This document shows positions 1-11,548 of a DNA stretch of 49,734 bases, one piece after another; the stretch's first letter is position 1; each line of letters opens with the position of its first letter. Made by a program: the position numbers and the translations under genes. The notes beneath the pieces were generated by a model, which was not told the origin of the DNA, ran no database searches, and was given only the letters and a program-made list of their open reading frames with translations. Source of the DNA: Entamoeba invadens IP1 (lineage: Eukaryota; Evosea; Mastigamoebida; Endamoebidae); the NCBI RefSeq assembly GCF_000330505.1, contig NW_004440449.1, positions 42,349 through 92,082 of the forward strand, in the 5' to 3' direction.

Positions 1-132
1 AATTACATCGTTTTACAAGAAACTTAAATGTCATTTCTCCGACACTTATTAACATGTGAAAAATATTCAAACGTACATATTTATAACAATTAAGAAAATA
101 ATGAATTATTTAAGTTGCAAAATTCACAACAT

Positions 133-2815
133 ATGCAAGAAGTGCAAGAAGTGCAAGAAGTGCAAGAAGTGCAAGAAGTGCAAGAAGTGCAAGAAGTGCA
201 AGAAGTGCAAGAAGTGCAAGAAGTGCAAGAAGTGCAAGAAGTGCAAGAAGTGCAAGAAGTGCAAGAAGTGCAAGAAGTGCAAGAAGTGCAAGAAGTGCAA
301 GAAGTGCAAGAAGTGCAAGAAGTGCAAGAAGTGCAAGAAGTGCAAGAAGTGCAAGAAGTGCAAGAAGTGCAAGAAGTGCAAATTCAAAATTCGCAACATC
401 TACAAACACGTTTACAAAAAATCAATGGGTCTTTAATGGAGTGTATCATTGATAAGGAATGTGAAAATAATGATGATTTTTCATTTGAAATTTTAATTAA
501 CAATAAAGAAGTTGATACTATTTATTGGGATTCGTCATCATCTTGTGAAGAAGTTGCTGGTTTTGATAATTTAGTTGATGAAAACAATGAAAATATTGAT
601 GTTGATGATATTAGTGAAGAAAGTGAAGAATATATTGAAGATGAAAGTTTCAATAAAGAATGCGAAGAAAAGATTGTTCAATATTTATGGGATTTAATAT
701 GTGAAAATAACGATGTTAAATTTGGAATAGATAATGTTATTGTATCGAAAATTAAAGAACAGGTTCAAACTCATTCAAAAGAAAGTAAAATTGATAAAAA
801 AGTATTATCAAAAAAATACTTTGTTTTATACTATGCATTTTATTTTAAACGATTATCACTATCTCGTTTTCAAATAGATAAATTACTTGAATTAATGAGA
901 ATACAAAATAAATATGGAGAAAGTTGGATTGTAATTGATGTATCTGCCAAAACTATTGAAAACAAAATGAAATTGATCGATTTTATTACAAAAAGTAAAA
1001 TAAAAGAAATTGGAAGCAAAAAGGAAGATTTTGAATTTATTGCAGATGCCTCCACTTTACATGGAGATTCTGTGTTTAGTCTATATATTCGTACATTAGA
1101 CCAAAATTTAAAACCAAAAGAACGTAAATTAAAAATTGGAAGTTACTATGGTACCAAGACGGGAATGGCATGGGAAACTTTAATTAGAAAAGTACTGTTT
1201 CACTACAACCTTAGTATTGAACATTTAACTGGAATAACCGTTGATGGTGGTTCGGATATGACGATGCTTGGTATGAGATTACAATATTTAGTTTCTCAAT
1301 ATAAAAAAAGAAAAGCAGAAAGGTGTATATACAAATTAAAACAACAACTTAATGATGACATTTGTATCAACCCTTCAACAATTTCAGATGAAATTATTCA
1401 AAAACAAAATTATATTGAATTTTTGAACACCAATGAAGGAAAGCAAAAGTCGTTCAATTATAACTACTGTTATAACCACCGAACATCAAAAGCATGTAAT
1501 AAAATTTTCGAAAAAAATGAGGGATTGATTATCAACCAATTTATTAAAGACATTTCAACGCAATATTGGAGAGGACTTTGGAATGATTACAGGGTTAACC
1601 ATCAAATAAACAATGAAACGTTGTCAAACCGGTATTACGCATCAACACGTTTTGGATACAATGAATTAATTCTATCATTCATTTTCGAACACTTTGATAC
1701 ATTCAAACAATTTTTAAATGAAAAGAAATATCACTTTGAACAACCAAAAGTTGAAAGAAATCTACTTGGAGAAATTACACTTGAAAATTCTTTGTTTGTA
1801 TCCGTACTTTTTTTGTGATTATTTACTCTCCGAACTCAGACATATTATGGATTGGCTACAAAGTCCAAATAGATTACTATGTGAAAGTTACTGCAGAATT
1901 TGGAATTACATATGATATTTGTTCGATTTACGAGATAAAGTGAAAAACATTAACAATCCCTTTTTCCAGTCATTACCATTTGTTCGAGAAAATGAATCTT
2001 CTGATATTGAAAGAGCTCGAATAGTTTGTGAAGGTTTACTAACCAGGCTCATTCAAGCTTTTGTATTTCGATTTGCACATCCTTTGAAAAAATGCACTCG
2101 AAAAGAAATTGGAGGAAATAACGGTGTAAAAGAATGTGATTTCATAATAAACTATTTTAGTGAGTTTATTGAATTGTATGAAAAGGTTACACCAGACTTT
2201 TTGAAAACACAAATGAGTGTTTGTTTGTTACCTTCTAATGAAATTGGGTTAGTATCACCTTTGAACGACCTGGATATTTCAAGAGAATGTGAACAATTAA
2301 CGATATGGAAATCTACTCATGTGGATATTGTAAATTTTTTAAACATGAAAAAAAATGATCAAAGTTGGAAGAGCAAAGATATTAAATGTTCAACAAAATT
2401 TAAAAATGCTTTTAAATTGAACCCAAGAAGAAGTGGACATTTTAGAACCGATTACAACCGATTTTTGTATGATGAAGATTTGGTTAAAATTCGATGTCTT
2501 GAAGATATACAATTGGAAATATTGGTACAACGTTACAACTATAGATTGTGGACAGATGAACACATTTCCCAATTTATGTGTATTTGTTTAATTCCAAAAA
2601 TAACTACCCAAAATTTATTTGAATTAATGGATGAAAACGACAGAATTTTATTCCCGGTATTAACAGAAAATATAAGATTAACCAACTTGATTGCAGTCAC
2701 AAGTTGTTCCGTTGAAAGATTTTTTTCGGTGTTAAAAAGAATGAAATATTGCAACACAAAAACAAAAACAGTAGAATCTGGAGTATCTGTTCAAGAATTA
2801 TTTATTATTAATTAA
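133..2815 (+). pseudogene. hAT-superfamily transposase, frame-broken
   Basis: This is a cut-and-paste transposase of the hAT superfamily, about 890 codons when read through its lesions. The first ATG in frame is 133, directly before the 9-bp repeat. Upstream to the in-frame stop at 91-93 there is no other ATG, so an N-terminal zinc finger (BED type) is absent or lies outside the window. RNase-H-fold landmarks are visible: DASTLHGDSVF (first Asp, near 1046), GITVDGGSD (second Asp, near 1240), a C..H stretch (NYCYNHRTSKAC) and the C-terminal hAT dimerisation signature SCSVERFFSVLKRMK (near 2702-2746). The frame breaks at a T7 run (1808-1814), and a TGA lies in frame at 1913-1915. The hAT assignment rests on these motifs and is firm. 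Element ends were not found, and the left end is probably outside the window. Confidence 0.8.
136..378 (+). repeat. 27 perfect tandem copies of the 9-mer CAAGAAGTG
   Basis: Twenty-seven identical 9-bp units lie inside the start of the hAT reading frame and encode Gln-Glu-Val repeats. The array is bracketed by related flanks (CAAAATTCACAACAT before, CAAAATTCGCAACAT after), which encode QNSQHM and QNSQHL. Because the unit is a multiple of three without stops, other frames are also open across it (Lys-Cys-Lys on plus, Leu-rich on minus). Those frames are by-products. The perfect identity implies recent expansion. Confidence 0.97.
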
Positions 2816-4083
2816 ATTGTCATTTTGTTGTAAAATATATATATTTAATTTCTGATTATTTTGGGGTATTTTGATTTTATTTTTTAATAATTAAAAGAAA
2901 AAGAGTAAAACCAGCCCACCCATCTCCATGAATGGGTAGGGGTATGGGCTTTTGGAATGATTAAGGAATCAACAGACATCCTTTTTCTAAACCTCACCCT
3001 TAAGTTAACAAACTTTTTTAAATAAAACAATTATGAACAACTAAAATTAATATTATGGGTATATATATTTTAAAGTATATTATAACTTGTTAAAAATTAA
3101 ACTAAATCGTTGATGCAATACATAAATTAAATAACCTATTTTCAACAATGGGTTATTTAATACATTCAACAACAATTTGTTATTAAGCAATACATGACAG
3201 ATAATTTTGAATTTGGGTTAATTTTAAGTGTGTGATACTTTAGTGATATTATTAAAAAATATAAAAGTGGGTTGTATCACCCTAACAAAATATTCGAATT
3301 CAAATGATAATATATACTATGTAAAGTACACTCGAACCTTTCAAGAGTGAGTGAGTGGGAATGATAATAACTGTTCTCTAAAGAGCAAACATTATTAGTC
3401 TTAAACCAAACAAAAACAGTTTTAAAACGCGGTTTTTACGGTTTGATTGACAAAAAACGCCGATTCTTAAAAACTTGCTTTCCAAATGTATTGCTTTCGA
3501 TTGGTATGATTTTACATAAACAAAATATACTTTTGATAAGTAAACGTTGTGCAAAAATACACATTTAATTATGTTATAATGTATATGTCAAATGTATCAT
3601 TGAAATTTTTAAAATTTAAAATTAATTATTTTTTATTATATTTCGATTGTATTGAAGATACAATTTGAAAAGTGAAATGTATTATTTAATGACCCTATTC
3701 AAACAATACATCACATCAAAACACTTAGATCTTGTGTCGTTTTTTATAGTATTGATGTTATTATAAGCAATTGTTGTAAATACTCTCATTCTAATATACA
3801 AAACAAAAAATGAATAATAAACATCTTAGCAATAGTTTAAACATAATTATTATATATATAAACTTGGGCCATAAAGTCCGACACGTTATAACAGTATTTT
3901 TTTCTTTTGTTTTTCGGGATATTAATATATTTTGTCGAAAATTATACCTGTTTTACTTATCATTATTTTCCCTTATTTCGATTTTTTGCGTCTTATTTTT
4001 TGTTTTTTAATTTTCTACTTACACTACAATTTCCTTATTTCAAAATCATGAAATATTTTGGTTTATAAAACACGAAAAATTAA
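2816..4083. other. AT-rich non-coding spacer with hairpins
   Basis: No supportable gene. An imperfect hairpin lies at 2913-2950 (AGCCCA pairs with TGGGCT, ACCCAT with ATGGGT). It could belong to the 3' end of the hAT element. A 10-bp inverted repeat (TTAAATAACC at 3127-3136 and its complement at 3151-3160) follows. At 3868 the sequence AAAGTCCGAC resembles the right end of the repeat at 4084-4985 in inverted orientation. It may mark that element's true left end. Confidence 0.5.
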
Positions 4084-4985
4084 TTTCATACCCAAATTTT
4101 ATACAAAAATCGCAAATTTAATCAATATTATAACATTTAAAAATATGAAAATAAAATTATTTTTTTCAATTCGTTGATTTTTACAATAACAACGAAAAAC
4201 ACGACTTAATTATAATTTTATTATTAAATTAAACTAAAAAGTGTATCAAAATTTTATATGGAAACACATGAAATTAATTAAAACACCACAAGTAACAAAA
4301 AATTTTTATTTTCGTTATGTTGAAAATATTAAAATATTAATTATAAAAATGTAAATATATTATAATTGATTAATTTTGTTTTTATAGATGAAATACAGGT
4401 GATTCGAAATACTAATTGGAACAAAAATACTTTTTTATAATATAATAAAAATTAACAATTATTACTTGTTTTTATTTGACTTTTATAATATTTAATCATT
4501 TCATTATTAATTTATAATAGAATTTGTTTAATAATGATATGAAAAGACAAAGCAAATTACATTATTGTTTCTTGACAAAAATATATAACAATAATGACAT
4601 TTGTAAATGGAACATTTTTATCAATTATTGTTATTATAATAAAATGTATTATAATTATAGTTTTGTTAAACAACTATTATAATCAAAAATTCATATTTTT
4701 GTTAATGCTAAAAAACTATTTTTACATATCAAAACAAAGTAGTTACTTTATTTATATTTTGTGAAAACAATGAATGTTTTAATGAACGTTTTTGTATGAT
4801 GAACAAATAAATAATTGAAGAAAAAACACATCAAAAATAATATAAAAATCATAAATGCTCATAACATTTAGCTCATTTCCCGTTTTTCTTGACATAATTT
4901 ATTAATTATTTCAATAAAAATTTTAAAAAATAGCAGAAAAATAAATCCGAAAGTCCGATACGTCGGACTTTGTGTCCGGAGTTTA
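4084..4985. repeat. Dispersed repeat, intact copy A
   Basis: This stretch of about 900 bp matches 5748-6059 joined to 11549-12150 almost throughout, with scattered substitutions and small indels. It holds no reading frame of note. Its right end carries a perfect palindrome: AAAGTCCGA at 4950-4958, loop TACG, TCGGACTTT at 4963-4971, then GTGTCCGGAGTTTA. A related AAAGTCCGAC lies at 3868, so the full element may be 3.86-4.98 kb with imperfect TIRs. It is probably a non-autonomous DNA transposon. Copy A preserves the sequence that the Mutator-like element interrupts in copy B. Confidence 0.8.
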
Positions 4986-5747
4986 ATAACTAAATTGTTG
5001 TTTACAAATACAAATCAGACTTCGGTACTGTTCCTTTTTATTGTAAAAACATGTTTTAATTTTGAACTAAAAGACTTTTTATTCAAATATCCAAATGTTA
5101 TGAAACGATGAATAAATGAAAATGTTTTAACACATCGTTCGTCTCTTGATCAAGCATTTGAACATGTTGTTTATTTATTAATATTGTCGAATGAAAACTT
5201 AATTAACAATAAGTGTGTATTGTTTTAATCAAGGGTTATTATTTACTAACAAATAAATTATATATTTTTATTAGTTAACAATAAATGTTTGATATAGATT
5301 AATAATCAAACACTTATTATTATAATTAAATTATTAAAATAAACTATTATATAAATATAATAGTATCTTATAATAATAAATTATTTTGATTTAAACATTA
5401 GTTAATTGTATAATATATTTTAACTAAAAAAATAAACAATATATATTATAATTTATTAAATTAAAAAATTATTTATTTTTAGAAAAAAATATTAATTTAA
5501 ATTTTTTTACTTGTTATTTCGGGTTGTTTTTTAACACAAATATCAAAAAAAAGCTTCATAATTAATTTTTTTAAATAACCTATACTTAATAGTAAAATTA
5601 ATATATACCAATACCGACTTTTTTATTTTTATTTATTATGTTATATTAGGTTGTTTTTAAGAAAAAACGGGCAAAGTTTTTTCGATGGTAAAAAATAAGA
5701 CGAATTTGCCAAAGAAAAAAAAATAACAAGTAAATTTTCCAACCATG
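4986..5747. other. AT-rich spacer with a possible small inverted-repeat element
   Basis: No gene seen. An inverted repeat of 14 bp (TTTACTTGTTATTT at 5506-5519 and its complement at 5721-5734) bounds about 229 bp and could be a small MITE. There is no clear target duplication, so this is weak. Confidence 0.35.
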
Positions 5748-6059
5748 TTTCATACCCAAATTGTATACAAAAATCGCAAATTTAATCAATATTAAAACAT
5801 TTAAAAAAATGGAAATAAAATTATTTTTTTCAATTCGTTGATTTTTACGATAACAACGAAAAACACGACTTAATTATATTTTTATTATTAAATGAAACTA
5901 AAAAGTGTATCAAAATTTTATATGGAAACACATGAAATAAATTAAAACACCACAAGTAACAAAAAATTTTTATTTTCGTTATGTTGAAAATATTAAAATA
6001 TTAATTATAAAAATGTAAATATATAATAATTGATTAATTTTGTTTTTATAGATGAAATA
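5748..6059. repeat. Dispersed repeat copy B, left part
   Basis: Left portion of a second copy of the repeat at 4084-4985. It stops exactly at GATGAAATA (6051-6059), where the Mutator-like element begins, and resumes at 11549. The two parts together (312 + 593 bp, counting the duplicated 9 bp once) match copy A's 902 bp. Confidence 0.85.
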
Positions 6060-6225
6060 GGGATTTATCTTTTACACCCGCACCCCTCTATTAATAAATT
6101 ATTATTTTCTAACAATATAAATATTTCATATTATTGGGTTTCGATTTTAGAGAAATGGATAGGGTAATTTTTTATCTTTTTCATCTCAAAAAACTGAAAA
6201 TATATGTTGTCATTTTTCATTTCTT
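6060..6225 (+). repeat. MULE left terminal inverted repeat
   Basis: 166 bp, the inverted complement of 11383-11548 with only a few differences, such as CCCTCT versus CCCGCT near position 25 of the TIR. It is presumably the transposase binding region and may drive transcription. Confidence 0.92.
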
Positions 6226-6308
6226 ATTTTTAATGTTTCGGCAGAAGACTACGAAAGAAGAACACGATCACAAACAACAATAAATTACTTAAAAAGCAGA
6301 CTGACAAG

Positions 6309-6482
6309 ATGGTTGCAAACGCAGAAAAGTTCAACTATGATGACAAAATAATGATTTGTCGAGGAGAAATGGACTTGAAAATTATGTTATTCAAAAACAC
6401 TTTTATTAAAATAATCGTGACAAAAATTTCATCAAACGACAAAGGTGAAAATGAAGCAACAATCAGAGATACATTCGATTAA
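6309..6482 (+). CDS. Short ORF in the MULE left arm, unknown
   Basis: An ATG-initiated frame of 57 codons, open further upstream to 6234, inside the MULE between the left TIR and the transposase. Base composition is richer in G+C than the surroundings. The product contains KFNYDDKIMICRGEMDLKIM and has no signal peptide or membrane span. I do not recognise it. It could be a captured host fragment, as Mutator elements often acquire, or a chance frame. Confidence 0.25.
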   Translation: MVANAEKFNYDDKIMICRGEMDLKIMLFKNTFIKIIVTKISSNDKGENEATIRDTFD

Positions 6483-7514
6483 TTTTTAACCTGTTTTTCA
6501 AAGATAAATACACAGAAACAGAATAAAGTCAAAGTAAGCATTCACCCAATGTTCATTATATGGCTGGATGTTATTATTATGCCAATAGCAAGCCTGGTGA
6601 TTTTTCGACACATTTCAACGCAAAAAACACAATTTAAAAGTCAATAAATCTTTTGATTTAAGTTACTTATCATTACATAGTTTTATTAGTCTGATAAAAA
6701 TAAAGAATTTATTGATAAAAACCAATTAGATTTAAAAAACTCTTTAAAGGTATATATATGCTTAATCGCAACAAAGATATGGTTGTTTGGATATGTTGTA
6801 TACTTAGTTATTCTGTTGTTCTAGCATCGAAAAATCACAAAAAACAAAACTAAACTGATTACTCTCTTTATTATCACTATCATCGAGTTTTTATTGTTAA
6901 TAATGTTAGAGATGTTGCTAACCTTTGATTTAACTAACATTTTAAATGATCTGGGTGATATACGAATAATCAAATTGAATACAATTCCGGTTTGTTGTTA
7001 TAAATGTGTTGACACTTGGAACTAAATTTTACTCAATAAATATGTTATTGTTCACAATACCATTCTTACTTAAGTCTTTGAACCAAAATATTTCTATTTA
7101 ATCAATTCATCTTCAATGCTTCATTTTTTGTTGTTCGTTTTTATCATTCCAGTTGTGACTAAATTATCCATTTATCTTAAAAACAGACAAGAAGATAGTT
7201 ATTGGTGTAGCTATGTTAACTGAAACAATCTTACTACACAAGATACATTGTCATCTTAAATATTTTAAATTTGATTCAAAACACATTTAAACTCCTTTAC
7301 TTCATTGTTAACACGATTAATTTATTATAGTCCAGAATGAAAATAAACTTTATATCACCAGACATCAACAAATTTAACACTTTCAAATAATTAAAAATGA
7401 AACTTATGTACACGGGTTACAAATCGCCAAATAGTTATTGATAACTTAATTAATTAATTAATTAATTTAAGTTTCTTAGTTTTTTATTTTTTGAAAAAAA
7501 ACTCAGTATAAAAA

Positions 7515-9894
7515 ATGGAAGACCATTTAAACACTATAACGTCAATGGAAAAAGCATCAGAATCAACCATTGAAGTGTTATTCGACTTCGACGTAGAAGT
7601 TGTCAACGGGAACGCCACATTTGTCGCCTCTGGAGTCCCAACTCCAGAAGAAGTTGTCAATTCTATCACTAGTGGATTTAGTGATTATTCATTTGCCAAT
7701 CAATCGAAAATTATGTCTCAGTCATCACTCATTACAATTCAAAAACACTCTTTTGCTTTGTATGTTACTAAAAACAGTGACTCTGAAAAGAAGACACAAA
7801 AATTCAAATGTTGTTTTGAAAAGTGTAAATTACAAGTTGTTATTCTTTTAGATTCAACAAAAACGTGGGTACAACAAATTACTTTCACAAACGGACACTC
7901 ACATAACTTTGAAACTGATATACCAAAACATGTAAGTTTGGTGTTTACAAAAGATCAAATATATAAAATGAATCAATTGGCGACTGCACACCTTACAGCT
8001 GCTCAAATCGCAACAACAATGAACTTGAATGTAAGTACTTCAATAATTAGAAGGCTTTTAAATAGTCACTTTAAGAGATTCACACCTGACCAAACCAAAG
8101 AACTTTACAATTACTCAGAAAATACACATATTTTTTCAACACATTTTGTAAAGAATAAAGCAGGGCAATTTGTTTCCTTTTATGCTTTCAACATAAATCA
8201 AATTAATACTCTGTATTCACAAAGAATTTTTGTTGATGACACCGCCATGACAAATGTTTTCAACTTACCTTTGGTTGTTGGTGTTTCACTTGATGGTCAC
8301 AATGCTATGCATGTCGTTTTTTTATGGTATTCTTAGAGACCGCACGACATCTTCCTTTCGATCTTTGTTTTCTTTTATATCAAAATTTCGTGTATTTAAT
8401 GTTGTGGTGTGTGATAGGTGTATGTCACAAATCACTGCTATGAAAGAAGCGTTCAATGGTATCAACTTTGTATTCTGTCATCGACATATCGTGCGAGATT
8501 TAATTGTTGCATTTGGAGAAAAGTCAACAGTTGTCAGAAAGTGGCATATGATGATTAGCGGTTCTGTAAGTGAAAGTGACTTTTTGGAGGAACTTGGAAA
8601 GTCGACTGGGTTTATTAAGGATGAAGATGGATATGACAAGAAACAGTTTATAGACGATAGAATGATTGTCAAAGAAATTATAAATGAAATGAAAGACGTA
8701 CTCGACAAACACACCACAAACGACAATACCGTTACAAAGATGAGACTTGTAAGTAGTATAATAGAATCAGCGACTAGTTGGTTACCATCTTGTACATGTG
8801 TTATATCCAATCATACCACTTCCAATTGCATAGAAGGTTATTTTGGCATATTAAAGTTGAAATTTGGTGGTAAAGAAGTTTCTTTATTGGAAATTGCACA
8901 ACTTATTGAATCCGATGCAACCAAATTTGATTTAGAAATTGGTTTCAATTATGAAATGTGTAAAGGTGTTATCGATCATAATGTGTTATACCTACTTCCC
9001 AAAGAAGTGTTAATAAATATAATGAAATTATTTAATTTGGTTTTAGGAGGTAATGATACACACTTGGATGATACAACAATGGCATCGTGTTCATGTGCGG
9101 CTTTTAGAACCAACAATTTCCCATGTATCCACGTTATCGCACTTTACGTTGAAAGAAATCAACTCCCTCTGCCTGCGATTTTGTTTGGAAAAGAATGTTT
9201 CAAAAGAACAATTTGTGTGCACACCAAAGAGACTATTGAAACAGAAGACACTGTTAAATGCTCAAAAAGTCGTAGAGATTTGCATTTTGCATTGGAGTCA
9301 ATTGAGAATGTATTGAAAGATGACCAAACTCTCAGAGTGTGCTATTATAAATATGTTAACCATGTTTTACAAAATAAAAAAGAAGCGATGGAACATATCA
9401 ACGAATTGATTGTGGAAGAAGGAGTAAAAAGAATGAGACCAAGTCTTGTTGTAACCAAGGATTCACGTGGGAGGAAATCAATTTTTTCCAAAGAAGATGA
9501 ATCAACAGATTTTGAACCAATAGCAAAACGTATTTCTATTGTTAATAACAATAAAAAGGAAAAGGAAGACAAATTTGTTGACGACTTGGTTGAGCCTTCT
9601 AGACAGTTTCAACGAGGATACAGACCCAGAGTCATGGTTGAAAAAGTCACACATCCAAGTATGAACAGAACAAAAAGAGAGCCACCAAAACTACCCGACT
9701 CTTTTAGAGAATGTTCACAACAAGCTAAAATGTTTAAACCCAAAGAGAGAGTCTATAAATGTGGGTATTGTGGATATGTCGGTCATTCAGTTGGAACATG
9801 CCAAAAGAAAAACAACGAATTATCAAAAGTCAATCACATAAACAAAGAACAAATAGTCAACAAGTGTCCTATATTCTTTGGTTTACCTCATTAA
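7515..9894 (+). pseudogene. MULE transposase, single frame break
   Basis: The mobility enzyme of the surrounding element, about 790 residues if the break is ignored. Domain order: an N-terminal WRKY/FLYWCH-like zinc finger (CCFEKCKLQVV with a later GHSHNF); the MULE catalytic core with Asp in FVDDTAMT (near 8236), Asp in VVVCDRCMSQI followed by CHRHI (near 8410-8490), and Glu in NCIEGYFGILK (near 8830); a SWIM zinc finger CSCAAFRTNNFPCIH (near 9090-9130); and a C-terminal zinc knuckle CGYCGYVGHSVGTC (CX2CX4HX4C, near 9762). The start ATG at 7515 is the first in frame. Reading shifts by one base at a T7 run (8317-8323). Otherwise there is no stop, so the gene may be young or the break an assembly error. 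Confidence 0.88.
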
Positions 9895-11098
9895 TAATTA
9901 AAATTTTGGTTTTATGTTGTTTAAAACAACAAATTACAATCTTTGGAAAACGCAGTTATTAAAACACATACTAATCAAGATAGTTTTTAGAAACCACACA
10001 AAACTTTAGAGTTGATATTTAATTTCTTAATGTTGTCTCTTTTGATGTTTACTATTAGTTGTTACAACATAAATAATAATTTGTTTTCACGTTTTGTATA
10101 ATACTATATCTAATTAATCTATTCTTTTAAATGTATTCACTTGTTGTTTGTGTGTGTAGTTGTGTTCTTATTTTGTTATTTTGTCATTTGATGAGTCATT
10201 CATAATCCCATTTTTATTAATATTGAATGTGACTTCAATTTCAGGATTTAACCATACTGGTAAGATACCACTCAACAAGAACTGGCAAAGCAAACTCCTA
10301 TGTTGCACCTTTAATGTCTCACAGTTAAATGTTGTGATGTAAACACTCAATTAGTTATAAGAAATTTGGTGTGATTTTTCTTGTAAATGTTTAATTTCGT
10401 ATCACTTACCCACTCATAACACCACCTGTAGTCCAATCTTAACTAATGCTATACCAAACAGCTCGACATTCGTTGCGTCTCTTCTGATAAAAACAAAACG
10501 ACTGCTTATATTTCATACTTCTTAAATAACTACCTCATCCTTATTTTAAAAAAAATTACATCCAATCACTATAACATTATACCATGAGTCAACTGACATA
10601 TAATTACAGTATTATTAATGGTTGTTTTTACAATTGTTGTGTCTCAAAATTGATTTTTAATTGGCAACTTAATTTTAAAAAATCGTTGTTTAGTTATAAA
10701 ATATTTCTTTGGTGATTGAAATATCAATGTTAAAGTATTTTATTAAATGGTCAAATTTATACTTTGTTGGTTTAAAAAGAATATTTGATTGAATCGACAA
10801 CAGTTTATTTCAATTCAAACAACTCTTGTGTTGTTTGTTGTTTTTCTTTATTTTTTTATCGAACTTTGTTTTTTATTATTAACTACATTGATATGAGAAT
10901 TTAAACACAAAAGTTTGCGTTGCTATTTACAGTTGATTACTTTTTTTCATTCGAAAAGAGTAATAAACTTCAAAAATGTGTCCGATTGTACTTTATTGAG
11001 ATAAAAAAATAAAATTTTTATTGCTCATTGTAGTGTCTATATTCCAATGTATATACTTTAACTTGGACAAAAAATGAAATGAAGAATTAAACATTCGA
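9895..11098. other. Non-coding right arm of the MULE
   Basis: AT-rich sequence between the transposase stop and the nested MITE. No frame longer than about 60 codons and no coding signal. It lies inside the element, so it is transposon sequence, not host spacer. Confidence 0.6.
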
Positions 11099-11100
11099 TA

Positions 11101-11251
11101 AAACCTCTGAAGAGCGGATTCTTTCATGAGCATGTCTTTTTAGATTAAAACCAAAATTTGAGTTTTCTATTGAGCTATTTTATTGTTTGATTAAATAGCT
11201 GACCGCTCTTGAGAGAAAAATTTACCATATACTCCCGCTTTTGAGAGGTTT
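11101..11251. mobile_element. Small MITE nested in the MULE
   Basis: 151 bp bounded by imperfect TIRs (AAACCTCTGAAGAGCGG at the left; the complement of AAACCTCTCAAAAGCGGG at the right), flanked by TA on both sides (11099-11100 and 11252-11253). A second internal copy of the motif (CCGCTCTTGAGAG) lies at 11202. TA duplication suggests mobilisation by a Tc1/mariner-type transposase. Single relic ends of the same kind appear near 14265 and 47985. Confidence 0.6.
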
Positions 11252-11382
11252 TACTCTATAATGTTGTGATTTTTCACAATGAGAACTTTAGAATAAATAG
11301 TGTATCTACCAATGGAATTGGTTGTTACTGTATTTAAAAAGCAGGATTTAAATTAATTGTTTTGATACTTTCGTTTGATAGA

Positions 11383-11548
11383 AAGAAATGAAAAATGACA
11401 ACATATATTTTCAGTTTTTTGAGATGAAAAAGATAAAAAATTACCCTATCCATTTCTCTAAAATCGAAACCCAATAATATGAAATATTTATATTGTTAGA
11501 AAATAATAATTTATTAATAGCGGGGTGCGGGTGTAAAAGATAAATCCC
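11383..11548 (-). repeat. MULE right terminal inverted repeat
   Basis: 166 bp, the inverted counterpart of 6060-6225. It ends TAAATCCC at 11541-11548, directly before the duplicated 9-bp target. Confidence 0.92.

Larger units (their letters stand above)
6060..11548 (+). mobile_element. Complete Mutator-like element (MULE)
   Basis: A 5,489-bp element bounded by TIRs of 166 bp (6060-6225 and 11383-11548), nearly identical over most of their length and starting GGGATTTATCTTTTACACCC. It is flanked by a 9-bp direct duplication GATGAAATA (6051-6059 and 11549-11557), the size typical of Mutator elements. It carries a MULE transposase gene at 7515-9894. The uninterrupted sister repeat at 4084-4985 has one GATGAAATA at the matching place, which fixes both junctions. 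A small MITE (11101-11251) has inserted near the right end. Confidence 0.95.

Noticed and set aside
56..436. Lys-Cys-Lys repeat protein on plus and Leu-rich proteins on minus across 110-409
   Set aside because: These are other frames of the 9-bp array. Only the QEV frame continues into a recognisable transposase.
133..2815. Idea that the hAT gene at the left supplies the element at 24985-28700
   Set aside because: No CAGGGCTGCAAACC ends were found around 133-2815 within the window, so there is no link in sequence.
3810..4010. 66-codon hydrophobic frame
   Set aside because: Phe/Ile/Tyr-rich translation of AT-rich DNA near a possible transposon end. No support as a gene.
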